Shown here: positions 25,648 through 34,038 of the stretch, in pieces
Numbering within the stretch: the stretch's first letter is position 1
Layout: each line of letters opens with the position of its first letter
DNA from: Nocardioides speluncae
GTDB lineage: Bacteria; Actinomycetota; Actinomycetes; Propionibacteriales; Nocardioidaceae
Direction of reading: 5' to 3'
NCBI RefSeq assembly: GCF_003121585.1
Contig: NZ_QEOO01000051.1
Location: 169,264 to 233,263, forward strand
Length of the DNA stretch: 64,000 nt
Notes under the pieces: model-generated
Database searches by the model: none
The model's input: the letters and a program-made list of their open reading frames with translations, nothing else
What the model was told of the DNA's origin: nothing
Made by a program: the position numbers and the translations under genes

Positions 25648-27309
25648 TTGATAGTCGAGTCCGACGCGCTCTCGGTTCGCGAGCTCCTGGCCGGTGACGT
25701 CCTGGCCGGCTCCGACCTGCTCGCCGGCGGCGCGGGCCTCGACGCGACCGTGACCGGGGTCGGCGTGATGGAGGTGCCGGACGTCCTCGACCGGGTCAAG
25801 CCGCAGGAGCTCCTGGTGACCTCCGGCTTCCCGCTGGTCGCCGCGACTCCGGGCGCAACCTCGCTGGACCTGGTGGAGCTGGTCGGCGAGCTGCACGCCC
25901 GTGGTGTGGTCGGCTTCGGCATCAAGCTCGGCCGGTACGTCGAGCAGGTGCCGGCCGAGGCCGTCGCGCTGGCCGACCGGCTCGGCTTCCCGCTGATCGC
26001 CCTACCGGGGGAGCTGGCACTGGAGGACCTGGTGCGCGAGGTGCACGAGGTAGTGACGGACCGCGAGCGGCAGGTGCTGCGGCGGATGGACGAGCTCAAC
26101 ACCGAGCTCGGCACGCTGGTGCTCGCCGGGGCCGACCTGGCCCAGATCGCCGACGAGGTGGCGCGCAGCCTGGACGTCGGGCTGTTGATCACCACCAGCG
26201 ACGGCCGGGAGCAGGCGGCCAGCCTCGAACCCGCGCTCCGGGAGCGGTTGGCCGAGGCGGGCCTTCTCGACCCGTCGGGCCGGGTGCGGGTCGAGCGGGC
26301 GACCGCGACGCCGTACCCGCTGGGTGACGGTGAGGTGCGCACGGCGAAGGTGGCCGCGGCCGGCGCCGACCTGGCCCGGCTGGTCTGCGTCAGCCCGGAG
26401 CGGGTGATGGCGGACGGGGACATCCAGGCGCTGGAGCGGACCGCGATGGTGGTCGCGCTGATCTTCACCCGGCACCAGGCCGTCGCCGCGGTCGAGAACA
26501 AGTACCGCGGTGACTTCCTGCGCGACGTCTTCATGGCGCGGGCGGGCGACGAGGAGTTCGTGATCGAGCACGCCGCGTCGTTCGGCTGGGACCTCAACCG
26601 GCCGATGGTCGTGGTGTCGGCCGAGGTCGACCCACCTCAGCCCGACGAGCCTCCCGCCGGGGCACTGGTGCGCCGCAGCTGGCAGGACCGGTTCGCCGCC
26701 GCGTGGCGGCAGGTGTGCCAGTCCGTCGACCGCTCGATCGCCACCGCCGACTTCTCCACGGAGGTGGTCGCGCTGGTGCCGGTCCCGGACGCCCCCGCCG
26801 CGGACGACGCCGTACGACGGGCCGTGGCGGGGATCGTCGCCGCCGTTGCCGGCGACCGCGGCGGCGGCCGGCGGCCGTTCTCGGTCGGGGTCAGCCGGGT
26901 CGCGGCGGAGCTGGGCGACCTTCCGGAGGCGTACTCGCAGGCGCGCCGGGCCAAGCTCGTCGGGCGGCGGGTCAGCGGACCGAAGAGCACGACGTGGTTC
27001 GACGACCTCGGCGTACACCGGCTGATCGCGCTGGTCTCCGACCAGGACGAGCTGCGCCAGTTCGCCGTCGACGTACTCGGCGACCTGGCCGCCGACACCG
27101 AGGAGGCCGCCGACCTGCGCGCCACCCTGCAGAACCTGCTGGACACCAACCTCAACGTCGCCGAGGCCGCGCGGCTGCAGTTCTTCCACTACAACACGAT
27201 GCGCTACCGGGTCACCAAGCTCGAACGCCTCCTCGGCCCCTTCACCTCCGACCCGTCCCTGCGCCTCAACATCGCGCTGGCGCTGCAGGTGCTGGAGATG
27301 CACGGCTGA
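25648..27309 (+). CDS. PucR family transcriptional regulator
   Basis: A PucR-type activator of about 553 aa. The N-terminal PucR domain begins ALSVRELLAGDVLAGSDLL and includes VKPQELLVTSGFPL and IALPGELALEDLVREV. The C-terminal HTH_30 region has LLDTNLNVAEAARLQFFHYN followed by TMRYRVTKLERLLG. Such proteins control purine, pyrimidine or ureide use. The start is uncertain: TTG 25648 has GGGAAGGG seven bases upstream, while in-frame ATGs at 25606 and 25582 lack a site. It sits between the two catabolic operons and reads away from the FdrA operon, so it probably senses a pathway intermediate. Confidence 0.88.
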   Translation: MIVESDALSVRELLAGDVLAGSDLLAGGAGLDATVTGVGVMEVPDVLDRVKPQELLVTSGFPLVAATPGATSLDLVELVGELHARGVVGFGIKLGRYVEQVPAEAVALADRLGFPLIALPGELALEDLVREVHEVVTDRERQVLRRMDELNTELGTLVLAGADLAQIADEVARSLDVGLLITTSDGREQAASLEPALRERLAEAGLLDPSGRVRVERATATPYPLGDGEVRTAKVAAAGADLARLVCVSPERVMADGDIQALERTAMVVALIFTRHQAVAAVENKYRGDFLRDVFMARAGDEEFVIEHAASFGWDLNRPMVVVSAEVDPPQPDEPPAGALVRRSWQDRFAAAWRQVCQSVDRSIATADFSTEVVALVPVPDAPAADDAVRRAVAGIVAAVAGDRGGGRRPFSVGVSRVAAELGDLPEAYSQARRAKLVGRRVSGPKSTTWFDDLGVHRLIALVSDQDELRQFAVDVLGDLAADTEEAADLRATLQNLLDTNLNVAEAARLQFFHYNTMRYRVTKLERLLGPFTSDPSLRLNIALALQVLEMHG

Positions 27310-27318
27310 GCGTGATGG

Positions 27319-27933
27319 TCAGCCCGAGGTACTCCCTCGCCAGCCACCGTAGGAGGTGACCAGTGCGTCGGCCACGTGGGCGGCATCCGCCTCGGCGAGG
27401 GCAGACGGATACTCGGGGAGCAGATCGTCCCAGACCACCAGCCACGAACCGAAGAGCTGGGCCTGGCCCTCGGGACGGGCGAAGAACCAGATGTGCAGGT
27501 GGGCACCGCCATCACCGATTCGGTAGACGTGGCATCGGCTGATGTGCGGCAGCGCTCGCACGTGTCGGGCAAGGTGAGTGCTGAGGACGCCCACTTCGGC
27601 CGCGAGGTCGTCGTCGAGGTCCTCGAGGTCGTGGTGATCACGCGGGTGCAGCATGAGCGCGAGTGGCACCCCGACCCCGGTAACCCGGGTCAGCCGCCAG
27701 CGGTCGTTCAGCCAGATGCCTTCGTCGCGTCGGCGGCAGGACGAACAGTCGGTTGGGTCTTCGCCGTGCCGAGGCGGCTCTGGAACCACGGGCGGCCGAA
27801 GCTGCGAGACCTGCAGACCGTCGGCCTCAAAGGGGCTGATGTCCCAACCGGTCATCCGTGACAGCGGTAGTCGGCGCTCGTCATCCGCCGCGGCGATGGC
27901 GTGGGTGTAGAAGTCGTCCGGTGAGAGCGGCAT
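27319..27933 (-). CDS. HIT-like domain protein
   Basis: A 204-aa protein with a HIT-type nucleotide-binding fold: MLHPRDHHDLEDLDDDLAAE (histidine in a turn), then GAHLHIWFFARPEG, which carries the H-x-H part of the HIT triad. A CSSCRRRD pair of cysteines near residue 63 may bind zinc, as in some HIT hydrolases. It could act on nucleotide conjugates, but the substrate is not clear. It stands alone, convergent with the PucR gene (9 bases between stops), and seems unrelated to the catabolic genes. Confidence 0.65.
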   Translation of the reverse strand: MPLSPDDFYTHAIAAADDERRLPLSRMTGWDISPFEADGLQVSQLRPPVVPEPPRHGEDPTDCSSCRRRDEGIWLNDRWRLTRVTGVGVPLALMLHPRDHHDLEDLDDDLAAEVGVLSTHLARHVRALPHISRCHVYRIGDGGAHLHIWFFARPEGQAQLFGSWLVVWDDLLPEYPSALAEADAAHVADALVTSYGGWRGSTSG

Positions 27934-27975
27934 GCCGAGACCCTAATCGAGCCCGCCGAACTGGGTTTCGCGCTG

Positions 27976-28028
27976 TGGTGATCCAGGTGTGTCACTACGC
28001 GGCGTTTAGTGACACACCTGGATCACCA
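27976..28028. repeat. Perfect 22-bp inverted repeat
   Basis: Arms at 27976-27997 and 28007-28028 are exact reverse complements (22 bases each, starting TGGTGATCCAGGTG) with a 9-base loop. It lies between the divergent HIT and permease genes, so it is not a terminator for either. A REP-like element follows 12 bases later. Apart from these two elements I see nothing in 27934-28229 except the permease leader. Confidence 0.9.
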
Positions 28029-28039
28029 ACGCGAGCAGG

Positions 28040-28083
28040 CCTTGGTTTCGAGACGGTTGCTGCGCAACCTCCTCAACCGGCGG
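28040..28083 (+). repeat. REP-like palindromic element, copy C (intergenic)
   Basis: Same 44-nt element as 17342 and 63304. Its stem is GGTTGC / GCAACC instead of GGTCGC / GCGACC, so both stem sides have changed together and pairing is kept. Confidence 0.9.
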
Positions 28084-28229
28084 CCCGGTCAGCGGCACAA
28101 GGTGTGCCAGTCGAAGGGCCTGTCGTTCGGCATTCTCCGCCAATGGCTGCGCTGGTGGTCGGCCAATAGAGTCCTTGCTCTGGCGGGGTCGCGTGGCGGC
28201 TGTCGGGTCGCCCGAGGATCGGAGTTGCG

Positions 28230-29609
28230 ATGAGCCTTTTCCAGTGGGATGTCGTGCACGGCGGCAAGACGCCGCCCCCGGGCGAGGCGGTCGGGCCTCG
28301 CGAGCGCCTGAGCTGGGGTCGTACGGCGGGGCTGGGTGCCCAGCACGTCGTCGCCATGTTCGGCGCCACCTTCGTGTTCCCGATCGTGATGGGTCTCGAC
28401 CCGAACCTCGCGATCCTGATGTCCGGTGTCTGCACGATCATGTTCCTGCTGATCTGCCAGAACCGGGTGCCGAGCTACCTCGGCACCAGCGCCTCCTTCG
28501 TCGCCGGCGTCGCCGCGATCCGCGCGCAGGGCGGCGACTCGGCCGACGTCACCGGCGCCATCCTGGTCGCCGGCCTGGTGCTGGCCGCGGTCGGTGTCGT
28601 GGTCCACATCGGTGGCTCCGGGACCATCCACAAGATCCTGCCGCCGGCGGTCACCGGTGCCGTGGTGATGCTGATCGGCTTCAACCTCGCGCCCGTCGTG
28701 GCCGGCATCTACTGGCCGCAGGACCAGTGGATCGCGCTCGCGACCGCGACGTTCATGGTCTGCGCGGCGGTGCTGCTGCCGGGCTTCTGGTCGCGGATCG
28801 CGGTCTTCCTCGCGCTGATCTTCGGCTACCTGATCTCCTGGTTCGCCGACGGCCTGTTCGGCAAGATCACCTCGGTGCTGCCCACCGGCCCGGACCCGGT
28901 TGCCCACGACCGCGTCAGCTGGACCGGCGTCGACGCCGCGGACTGGATCGGCTTCCCGAGCGGCACCCTCGCCGACGGTGTGGACGCTGTCCACGGACCG
29001 TCGTTCTCGGTCACCTTCATCCTGCTGGTGCTGCCCGGCGTGATCGCGCTGATCGCCGAGAACACCGGCCACGTCAAGGCGGTCGCCGAGATGACCGGCG
29101 AGGACCTCGACCCCTACATGGGCCGGGCGATCGGTGCCGACGGCCTGGCCACCGCGCTGGCCTCCGCGGTCGGCGGCTCGCCCACCACGACGTACGCCGA
29201 GAACATCGGCGTCATGGGCGCCACCCGGATCTACTCGACGGCGGCCTACTACGTGGCGGCCGGGGTCGCCATCCTGCTCGGCCTCTGCCCGAAGTTCGGC
29301 GCCGTCGTCAACGCCACCCCGGGCGGTGTGCTCGGCGGGATCACGATCGTCCTCTACGGCATGATCGGCCTGGTCGGCGCGAAGATCTGGGTCGAGAACA
29401 ACGTCGACTTCGGTGACCCCGTCAATATGGTGGGACTGGCCGGGGGTCTGGTCGCCGGCATCGGTGGCGTCACGCTGGAGATCACCGACGACTTCGAGCT
29501 CGGTGGCATCGCGCTCGGCACGATCCTGGTCATCGTCTACTTCCACCTGGTCAACCGGGCGCCGAAGGCGAAGAAGGATCCAGCCGGAGAGGTCACCAAG
29601 GTCTTATGA
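28230..29609 (+). CDS. NCS2 family uracil/xanthine permease
   Basis: A 459-aa NCS2 nucleobase:cation symporter with about 12-14 membrane segments. Family features are FGATFVFPIVMGLDPN, QNRVPSYLGTSASFVAG, VTGAVVMLIGFNLAPV, and the substrate-site region VIALIAENTGHVKAVAEMTG followed by GGSPTTTYAENIGVMGATR. The latter fits the UraA/RutG (uracil) branch as well as xanthine carriers. It starts the plus-strand catabolic operon and overlaps the FAD-subunit gene by 4 bases, so the imported base is very likely the substrate of the molybdenum hydroxylase encoded next. Confidence 0.9.
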   Translation: MSLFQWDVVHGGKTPPPGEAVGPRERLSWGRTAGLGAQHVVAMFGATFVFPIVMGLDPNLAILMSGVCTIMFLLICQNRVPSYLGTSASFVAGVAAIRAQGGDSADVTGAILVAGLVLAAVGVVVHIGGSGTIHKILPPAVTGAVVMLIGFNLAPVVAGIYWPQDQWIALATATFMVCAAVLLPGFWSRIAVFLALIFGYLISWFADGLFGKITSVLPTGPDPVAHDRVSWTGVDAADWIGFPSGTLADGVDAVHGPSFSVTFILLVLPGVIALIAENTGHVKAVAEMTGEDLDPYMGRAIGADGLATALASAVGGSPTTTYAENIGVMGATRIYSTAAYYVAAGVAILLGLCPKFGAVVNATPGGVLGGITIVLYGMIGLVGAKIWVENNVDFGDPVNMVGLAGGLVAGIGGVTLEITDDFELGGIALGTILVIVYFHLVNRAPKAKKDPAGEVTKVL

Positions 29610-30490
29610 AGCCGTCACCGTTCGAGTTCCTCCGCCCCGCGACGCTTGCCGAGGCGCTCGAGGCGCTTGCCGGCAACCCGCATGCGAAGGTGCTCGCCGG
29701 CGGCCAGAGCCTGATCCCGCTGCTCTCGATGCGGTTGGCCGCACCCGAGATGCTGGTGGACATCAACGGTCTCGACGAGCTGGCTTACGTGAGGGCGTCG
29801 ACCGACGGCGTACGCGTCGGCGCCCTGGCCCGGCACGCCGAGGTCCAGGCCGACGCGGACGCCGAGCGGGTGCAGCCGCTGCTCGCCCAGGCCCTCGCTC
29901 TGGTCGCGCATCCGACGATCCGCAACCGCGGGACCACGGTCGGCTCGATCGTGCACGCCGACGCCTCGGCCGAGATGCCGGTCGTGCTCAGCCTGCTGAG
30001 CGGCAGCCTGACTGTGGCCTCGGCCGCCAGCACCCGCACCATCCCGGCGTCCGAGCTGTACGCCGGCCCGATGGAGTCGACGCTCCAGCAGGGCGAGATC
30101 GCCACCGAGGCGTTCTTCCCGGCGCTGGCGCCCGGCGCCGGGGTCGCGTTCGACGAGATCGCCCGGCGGCACGGTGACTACGCGCTGTGCGGTGTCGCCG
30201 CGGTGGTAACCGTCGACGATGCCCGGAAGGTCGAGTCGGTCCGCTGCGGCTACCTGTCGGTCTGCGAGGTGCCGACCGTGCTGGACCTGTCGGAGGTGTT
30301 CGCCTCGGGAGCCGTCGGTGACGCCGCCCTGGCCGCCGCCGGCGAGCTGGCACTCGGCTCGCTGGAGCCCGAGGCCGACATCCACGCCAGCGCCGACTAC
30401 CGCGCCCAGCTGGTCCGGGTGCTGACCGCGCGCGTCGTACGGGCGGCGTACGACGACGCGGTCGACCGATCCGACAGGAGAGTCAGGTGA
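29606..30490 (+). CDS. Molybdenum hydroxylase FAD subunit (CoxM type)
   Basis: A 294-aa FAD-binding subunit of the xanthine dehydrogenase/CO dehydrogenase family. FAD_binding_5 motifs AGGQSLIPLLSMRL and NRGTTVGSIVHADASAE are both present, and the CO_deh_flav_C domain fills residues about 175-280. It passes electrons from the Fe-S subunit to the final acceptor. It overlaps the permease and the [2Fe-2S] gene by 4 bases each. In this context it most likely serves a uracil/thymine (or xanthine) dehydrogenase. Confidence 0.92.
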   Translation: MKPSPFEFLRPATLAEALEALAGNPHAKVLAGGQSLIPLLSMRLAAPEMLVDINGLDELAYVRASTDGVRVGALARHAEVQADADAERVQPLLAQALALVAHPTIRNRGTTVGSIVHADASAEMPVVLSLLSGSLTVASAASTRTIPASELYAGPMESTLQQGEIATEAFFPALAPGAGVAFDEIARRHGDYALCGVAAVVTVDDARKVESVRCGYLSVCEVPTVLDLSEVFASGAVGDAALAAAGELALGSLEPEADIHASADYRAQLVRVLTARVVRAAYDDAVDRSDRRVR

Positions 30491-30996
30491 CCGAGGTGAC
30501 CAACGAGCAGGCCTACGAGGTGCGCCTCCGGGTCAACGGCGTTGCCTACGACGTGACCGTCCCGGCCCGGCGGCTGCTGAGCGACGCGCTGCGGCACGAC
30601 CTCGGGCTGACCGGCACCCACGTCGGCTGCGAGCACGGCGTCTGCGGCGCCTGCACGGTGCTGGTCGACGGCCGGCCGATGCGGTCCTGCCTGATGCTGG
30701 CGGTGTCCGCGGGCGATTACGAGATCACGACCGTGGAGGGGCTGACCAACGCCGACGGCTCGCTGTCGCCGGTGCAGCAGGCGTTCAAGGAGTGCCACGG
30801 CCTGCAGTGCGGGTTCTGTACGCCGGGCTTCCTGACCACGATCACCGCTGGGATCGCCGAGAACCCGGACCCGACGCGCGAAGAGGCCCGCGAGATGGTC
30901 TCCGGGAACCTGTGCCGCTGCACCGGCTACCAGAACATCGTCGAGGCCGTCTGCGTCGCCGCCAAGCTCGCCCGCGGTGCCGAGGTGGCCCCATGA
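30487..30996 (+). CDS. Molybdenum hydroxylase [2Fe-2S] subunit
   Basis: A 169-aa small subunit with two [2Fe-2S] clusters. The plant-ferredoxin type motif is CEHGVCGACTVLVDG with the fourth Cys in RSCLML. The second cluster uses CGFCTPG and CRCTGY. All eight cysteines are present. It carries electrons from the molybdenum centre to FAD. Gene order FAD, Fe-S, Mo is that of the CoxMSL branch. It overlaps both neighbours by 4 bases. Confidence 0.94.
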   Translation: MTEVTNEQAYEVRLRVNGVAYDVTVPARRLLSDALRHDLGLTGTHVGCEHGVCGACTVLVDGRPMRSCLMLAVSAGDYEITTVEGLTNADGSLSPVQQAFKECHGLQCGFCTPGFLTTITAGIAENPDPTREEAREMVSGNLCRCTGYQNIVEAVCVAAKLARGAEVAP

Positions 30997-33419
30997 CCAC
31001 CGACGTCACCGCGCAGCCGACGGTCAAGCTGGTCGGCACCGAGGTCCGCAGGGTCGAGGACGACCGGCTGGTGCGCGGGCAGGGCCAGTACGCCGACGAC
31101 GTGCTGCGTGGCGCGCTGGAGATGGCAGTGCTGCGCAGCCCGCACGCGCACGCCCGGATCCTCGACATCGACGTGAGCGGTGTCCTCGACGTAGCGGGTG
31201 TGCACGCGGTCTACACCTACGACGACCTCACCGGCGCGATGGCCGAGCCGCTGCCGCTGCTGATCCCACACGCCGCGCTGACTCACGGCCGGACCCAGTA
31301 CGCGCTGGCCAAGGACGAGGTCAACCACGTCGGCGAGGCGATCGCGGTCGTGGTGGCCGACAACCGCTACCTCGCCGAGGACGCGGTGGCCCGGATCAGC
31401 GTCGACTACGAGTTCCTGACGCCGGTGGTCGGCATCCCGGCCGCGCGGGCGGCCGAGCACCAGGTGCATGCCGACGTCCCCGGCAACGTGGCCGCCCGGC
31501 TCGAGCAGAACGTCGGCGACGCCGAGGCGGCGATCGCCACGGCGCCGCACCGGCTCGCTCTCGATCTCGACATCGAGCGCAGCGCCAGCATGCCGATGGA
31601 GGGCCGCGGCGTGGTCGCGCGCTGGGACACCGACGCCCGCCGGCTCCAGGTGTGGACGTCCACCCAGACCTCGACCGGGGTCCGCGCGGCGGTCGCCGCC
31701 AAGCTGGGCCTCGACCTGGTCCAGGTCGACGTGATCACGCCGGACGTCGGCGGCGGCTTCGGCGTCAAGATCATGCACCCGTGGCCCGAGGAGCTGCTGG
31801 TACCGATGGCCGCACGCGCCCTCGGCCAGCCGGTCCGGTTCACCGAGGACCGTCGCGAGCACTTCATCTCCTCGGCCCACGAGCGCGCCCAGCAGCACCA
31901 CGTCGAGGTCGGCTTCGACGACGAGGGGCGGCTGCTCGGGCTGTCGGTGGAGTTCTGGCACGACAACGGCGCCTACACGCCGTACGGGCTGATCGTGCCG
32001 ATCATCACCTCGACCCAGCTGCTCGGGCCGTACAAGCCGCAGAGCTACAAGGTGGTCTTCGAGAGCCTCTACACCAACACCGTGATCGTCACCCCGTACC
32101 GCGGCGCGGGCCGGCCGCAGGGCGTGTTCGTGATGGAGCGGACCATGGACGCGATCGCGGCGTACCTCGGCCTGGACCGGACGGTCGTGCGCGAGAACAA
32201 CTTCATCCGGCCCGACGAGTTCCCCTACGATCACGGCCTCACGTTCCAGGACGGCCGGGCGCTGGTCTACGACTCCGGCGACTTCCCGGAGTCGCTGCGC
32301 AAGCTCAAGGAGCTGGTCGACTGGGACGGCTTCGAGCGGGTCCGCGCCGAGGCCCGGGCGGAGGGCCGCAAGGTCGGCATCGGCATCGGCTGCTACGTCG
32401 AGGGCACCGGCGTCGGCCCCTACGAAGGCGCCCACATCCACGTCGAGACCAGCGGCAAGGTCAAGGTCGCGGTCGGGCTCACCTCGCAAGGTCAGGGCCA
32501 CCAGACCGCGTTCGCCCAGATCGCGGCCGACGAGCTCGGGGTCCGCTTCGAGGACGTCGAGGTGGTGGCCGGCGACACCAGGCGGATGCCGTACGGCGTC
32601 GGCACCTTCGCGTCCCGCGCCGCGGTGATGAGCGGCTCGGCGGTGGCGCTGACGGCCCGGATGGTCCGGGCCAAGGCGCTGCGGATCGCGGCCGAGGCGC
32701 TCGGCGCGTCGGCCGATGACCTGGAGATCGTCGACGGCGTGATCCGCGTGGTCGGCGATCCGGCAAAGAGCATCGCGCTCGGCACTGTCGCCGTACTCTC
32801 CAACCCGCTGCGCTACGCGTTCGACGAGGCCAGCAAGGCGGCGACCCAGTTCAGCGTCGGCGACCCGGGCAAGCCGCCGGTCGCCGAGGACGACGAGCCC
32901 GGCCTCGAGGCCCGCGACTTCTACTCGCCGATGCGGGCGACCTTCGCCAACGGCATGCATGCGGTCATCGTCGAGACCGACCCGGACACCGCCGAGATCA
33001 AGATCCTGAAGTACGCCCTGGTCCACGACTGCGGCACGATCATCAACCCGATGATCGTCACCGGTCAGATCCACGGCGGCGTGGCCCAGGGCGTCGGGGG
33101 AGCGCTCTACGAGCGGATGGCGTACGACGAGAATGGGCAGCTGCTCAACGCGTCGTTCATGGACTTCCTGATGCCGTACGCCACCGAGGTCCCGGAGTCG
33201 ATCGAGATGGACCACCTCGAGACGCCGTCGCCGCTCAACCCGCTCGGGATCAAGGGCGTCGGCGAGGCAGGCCTGATCCCGACGTCTGCCGCGGTGGCAT
33301 CCGCGATCGAGGACGCCGAGGGCTTCCCGATCACCGCCATGCCCATCTCTCCGTCGGAGCTCTTCGCGCTCCGGCTCGCACACGCATCGAAGGGAACGAC
33401 CGATGAAGATCGCCGGTGA
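30993..33419 (+). CDS. Molybdenum hydroxylase catalytic (Mo) subunit
   Basis: An 808-aa molybdopterin-binding subunit; the start at ATG 30993 overlaps the Fe-S gene by 4 bases, although the frame is open further upstream. Key motifs are VGGGFGVKIM (near 251), PYRGAGRPQG (near 366), TSQGQGHQTA (near 497) and GVGEAG (near 754), whose Glu is the base catalyst in this family. The AYRCSFR loop of true CO dehydrogenase is absent, so it is a base/aldehyde-type hydroxylase. Beside a barbiturase-family gene and a uracil-type permease, hydroxylation of uracil/thymine to barbiturate is the best guess; xanthine oxidation is the alternative. Confidence 0.92.
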   Translation: MTTDVTAQPTVKLVGTEVRRVEDDRLVRGQGQYADDVLRGALEMAVLRSPHAHARILDIDVSGVLDVAGVHAVYTYDDLTGAMAEPLPLLIPHAALTHGRTQYALAKDEVNHVGEAIAVVVADNRYLAEDAVARISVDYEFLTPVVGIPAARAAEHQVHADVPGNVAARLEQNVGDAEAAIATAPHRLALDLDIERSASMPMEGRGVVARWDTDARRLQVWTSTQTSTGVRAAVAAKLGLDLVQVDVITPDVGGGFGVKIMHPWPEELLVPMAARALGQPVRFTEDRREHFISSAHERAQQHHVEVGFDDEGRLLGLSVEFWHDNGAYTPYGLIVPIITSTQLLGPYKPQSYKVVFESLYTNTVIVTPYRGAGRPQGVFVMERTMDAIAAYLGLDRTVVRENNFIRPDEFPYDHGLTFQDGRALVYDSGDFPESLRKLKELVDWDGFERVRAEARAEGRKVGIGIGCYVEGTGVGPYEGAHIHVETSGKVKVAVGLTSQGQGHQTAFAQIAADELGVRFEDVEVVAGDTRRMPYGVGTFASRAAVMSGSAVALTARMVRAKALRIAAEALGASADDLEIVDGVIRVVGDPAKSIALGTVAVLSNPLRYAFDEASKAATQFSVGDPGKPPVAEDDEPGLEARDFYSPMRATFANGMHAVIVETDPDTAEIKILKYALVHDCGTIINPMIVTGQIHGGVAQGVGGALYERMAYDENGQLLNASFMDFLMPYATEVPESIEMDHLETPSPLNPLGIKGVGEAGLIPTSAAVASAIEDAEGFPITAMPISPSELFALRLAHASKGTTDEDRR

Positions 33420-34038
33420 GGCCAAGCTGCAGGCGCCCATCGACAAGGTGTGGGACGCGCTGCTGGACCCGGCCGTGCTGGTCCGCACCATCCCGGGCTG
33501 CGAGAAGCTGGAGACGACCGGCGAGAACTCCTACGCGATGACCGTGACCGCCGGCGTCGCGGCGATCAAGGGGACCTACGCCGGCACCTGCCGGCTCACC
33601 GACCTGCGGCCGCGGGAGTCGCTGGTGCTGTCCGCGCAGGGCGCGGGCGCCCCCGGCACGATCGCCGCGGATGTGCTGGTCCGGTTCGGCGACAACGGTG
33701 ACGGCACCACGCGCCTCAGCTACGACGCGGACGCCATCGTCGGCGGGATGATCGGCGGCGTCGGCCAGCGGATGCTGACCTCGGTCAGCAAGCGGATGGC
33801 TGGTGAGTTCTTCGGCAACGTCGACGGCGTACTCACCGGGACGGTCGCCGAGTCGGCGGGCGCCGCTGCTCCGGTCGCGGTCAGCGAGGGCGCCGACGGA
33901 GCGGCCGTGTACGCCGCACCCCCGCGCGCCGCGTCGGCAAGCTCGACCGACGATCTGCTCAAGGGTGCGCTGGTCGGCGCCGGCCTGGTCCTGGCCGGCG
34001 TCATCGCCGGTGCCCTCGCGGCCCGGCGCCGACGCTGA
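33403..34038 (+). CDS. coxG: CoxG-like SRPBCC protein with C-terminal anchor
   Basis: A 211-aa CoxG-type protein. The SRPBCC fold covers residues 1-150 (start MKIAGEAKLQAPIDKVWDAL, then VRTIPGCEKL). A Pro/Ala/Ser linker follows, and a C-terminal membrane helix (GALVGAGLVLAGVIAGALAA) ends in a basic tail. CoxG proteins accompany molybdenum hydroxylases and are thought to recruit them to the membrane. It overlaps the Mo-subunit gene by 17 bases and the amidase by one base (TGATG). Confidence 0.9.
   Translation: MKIAGEAKLQAPIDKVWDALLDPAVLVRTIPGCEKLETTGENSYAMTVTAGVAAIKGTYAGTCRLTDLRPRESLVLSAQGAGAPGTIAADVLVRFGDNGDGTTRLSYDADAIVGGMIGGVGQRMLTSVSKRMAGEFFGNVDGVLTGTVAESAGAAAPVAVSEGADGAAVYAAPPRAASASSTDDLLKGALVGAGLVLAGVIAGALAARRRR

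Noticed and set aside
28230..33419. CO dehydrogenase operon
   Set aside because: Subunit order and CoxG fit, but the AYRCSFR active-site loop is missing and the gene context is nucleobase breakdown.
30927..33491. 854-codon minus-strand frame over the molybdenum subunit
   Set aside because: Antisense shadow with low-complexity composition and no motifs.
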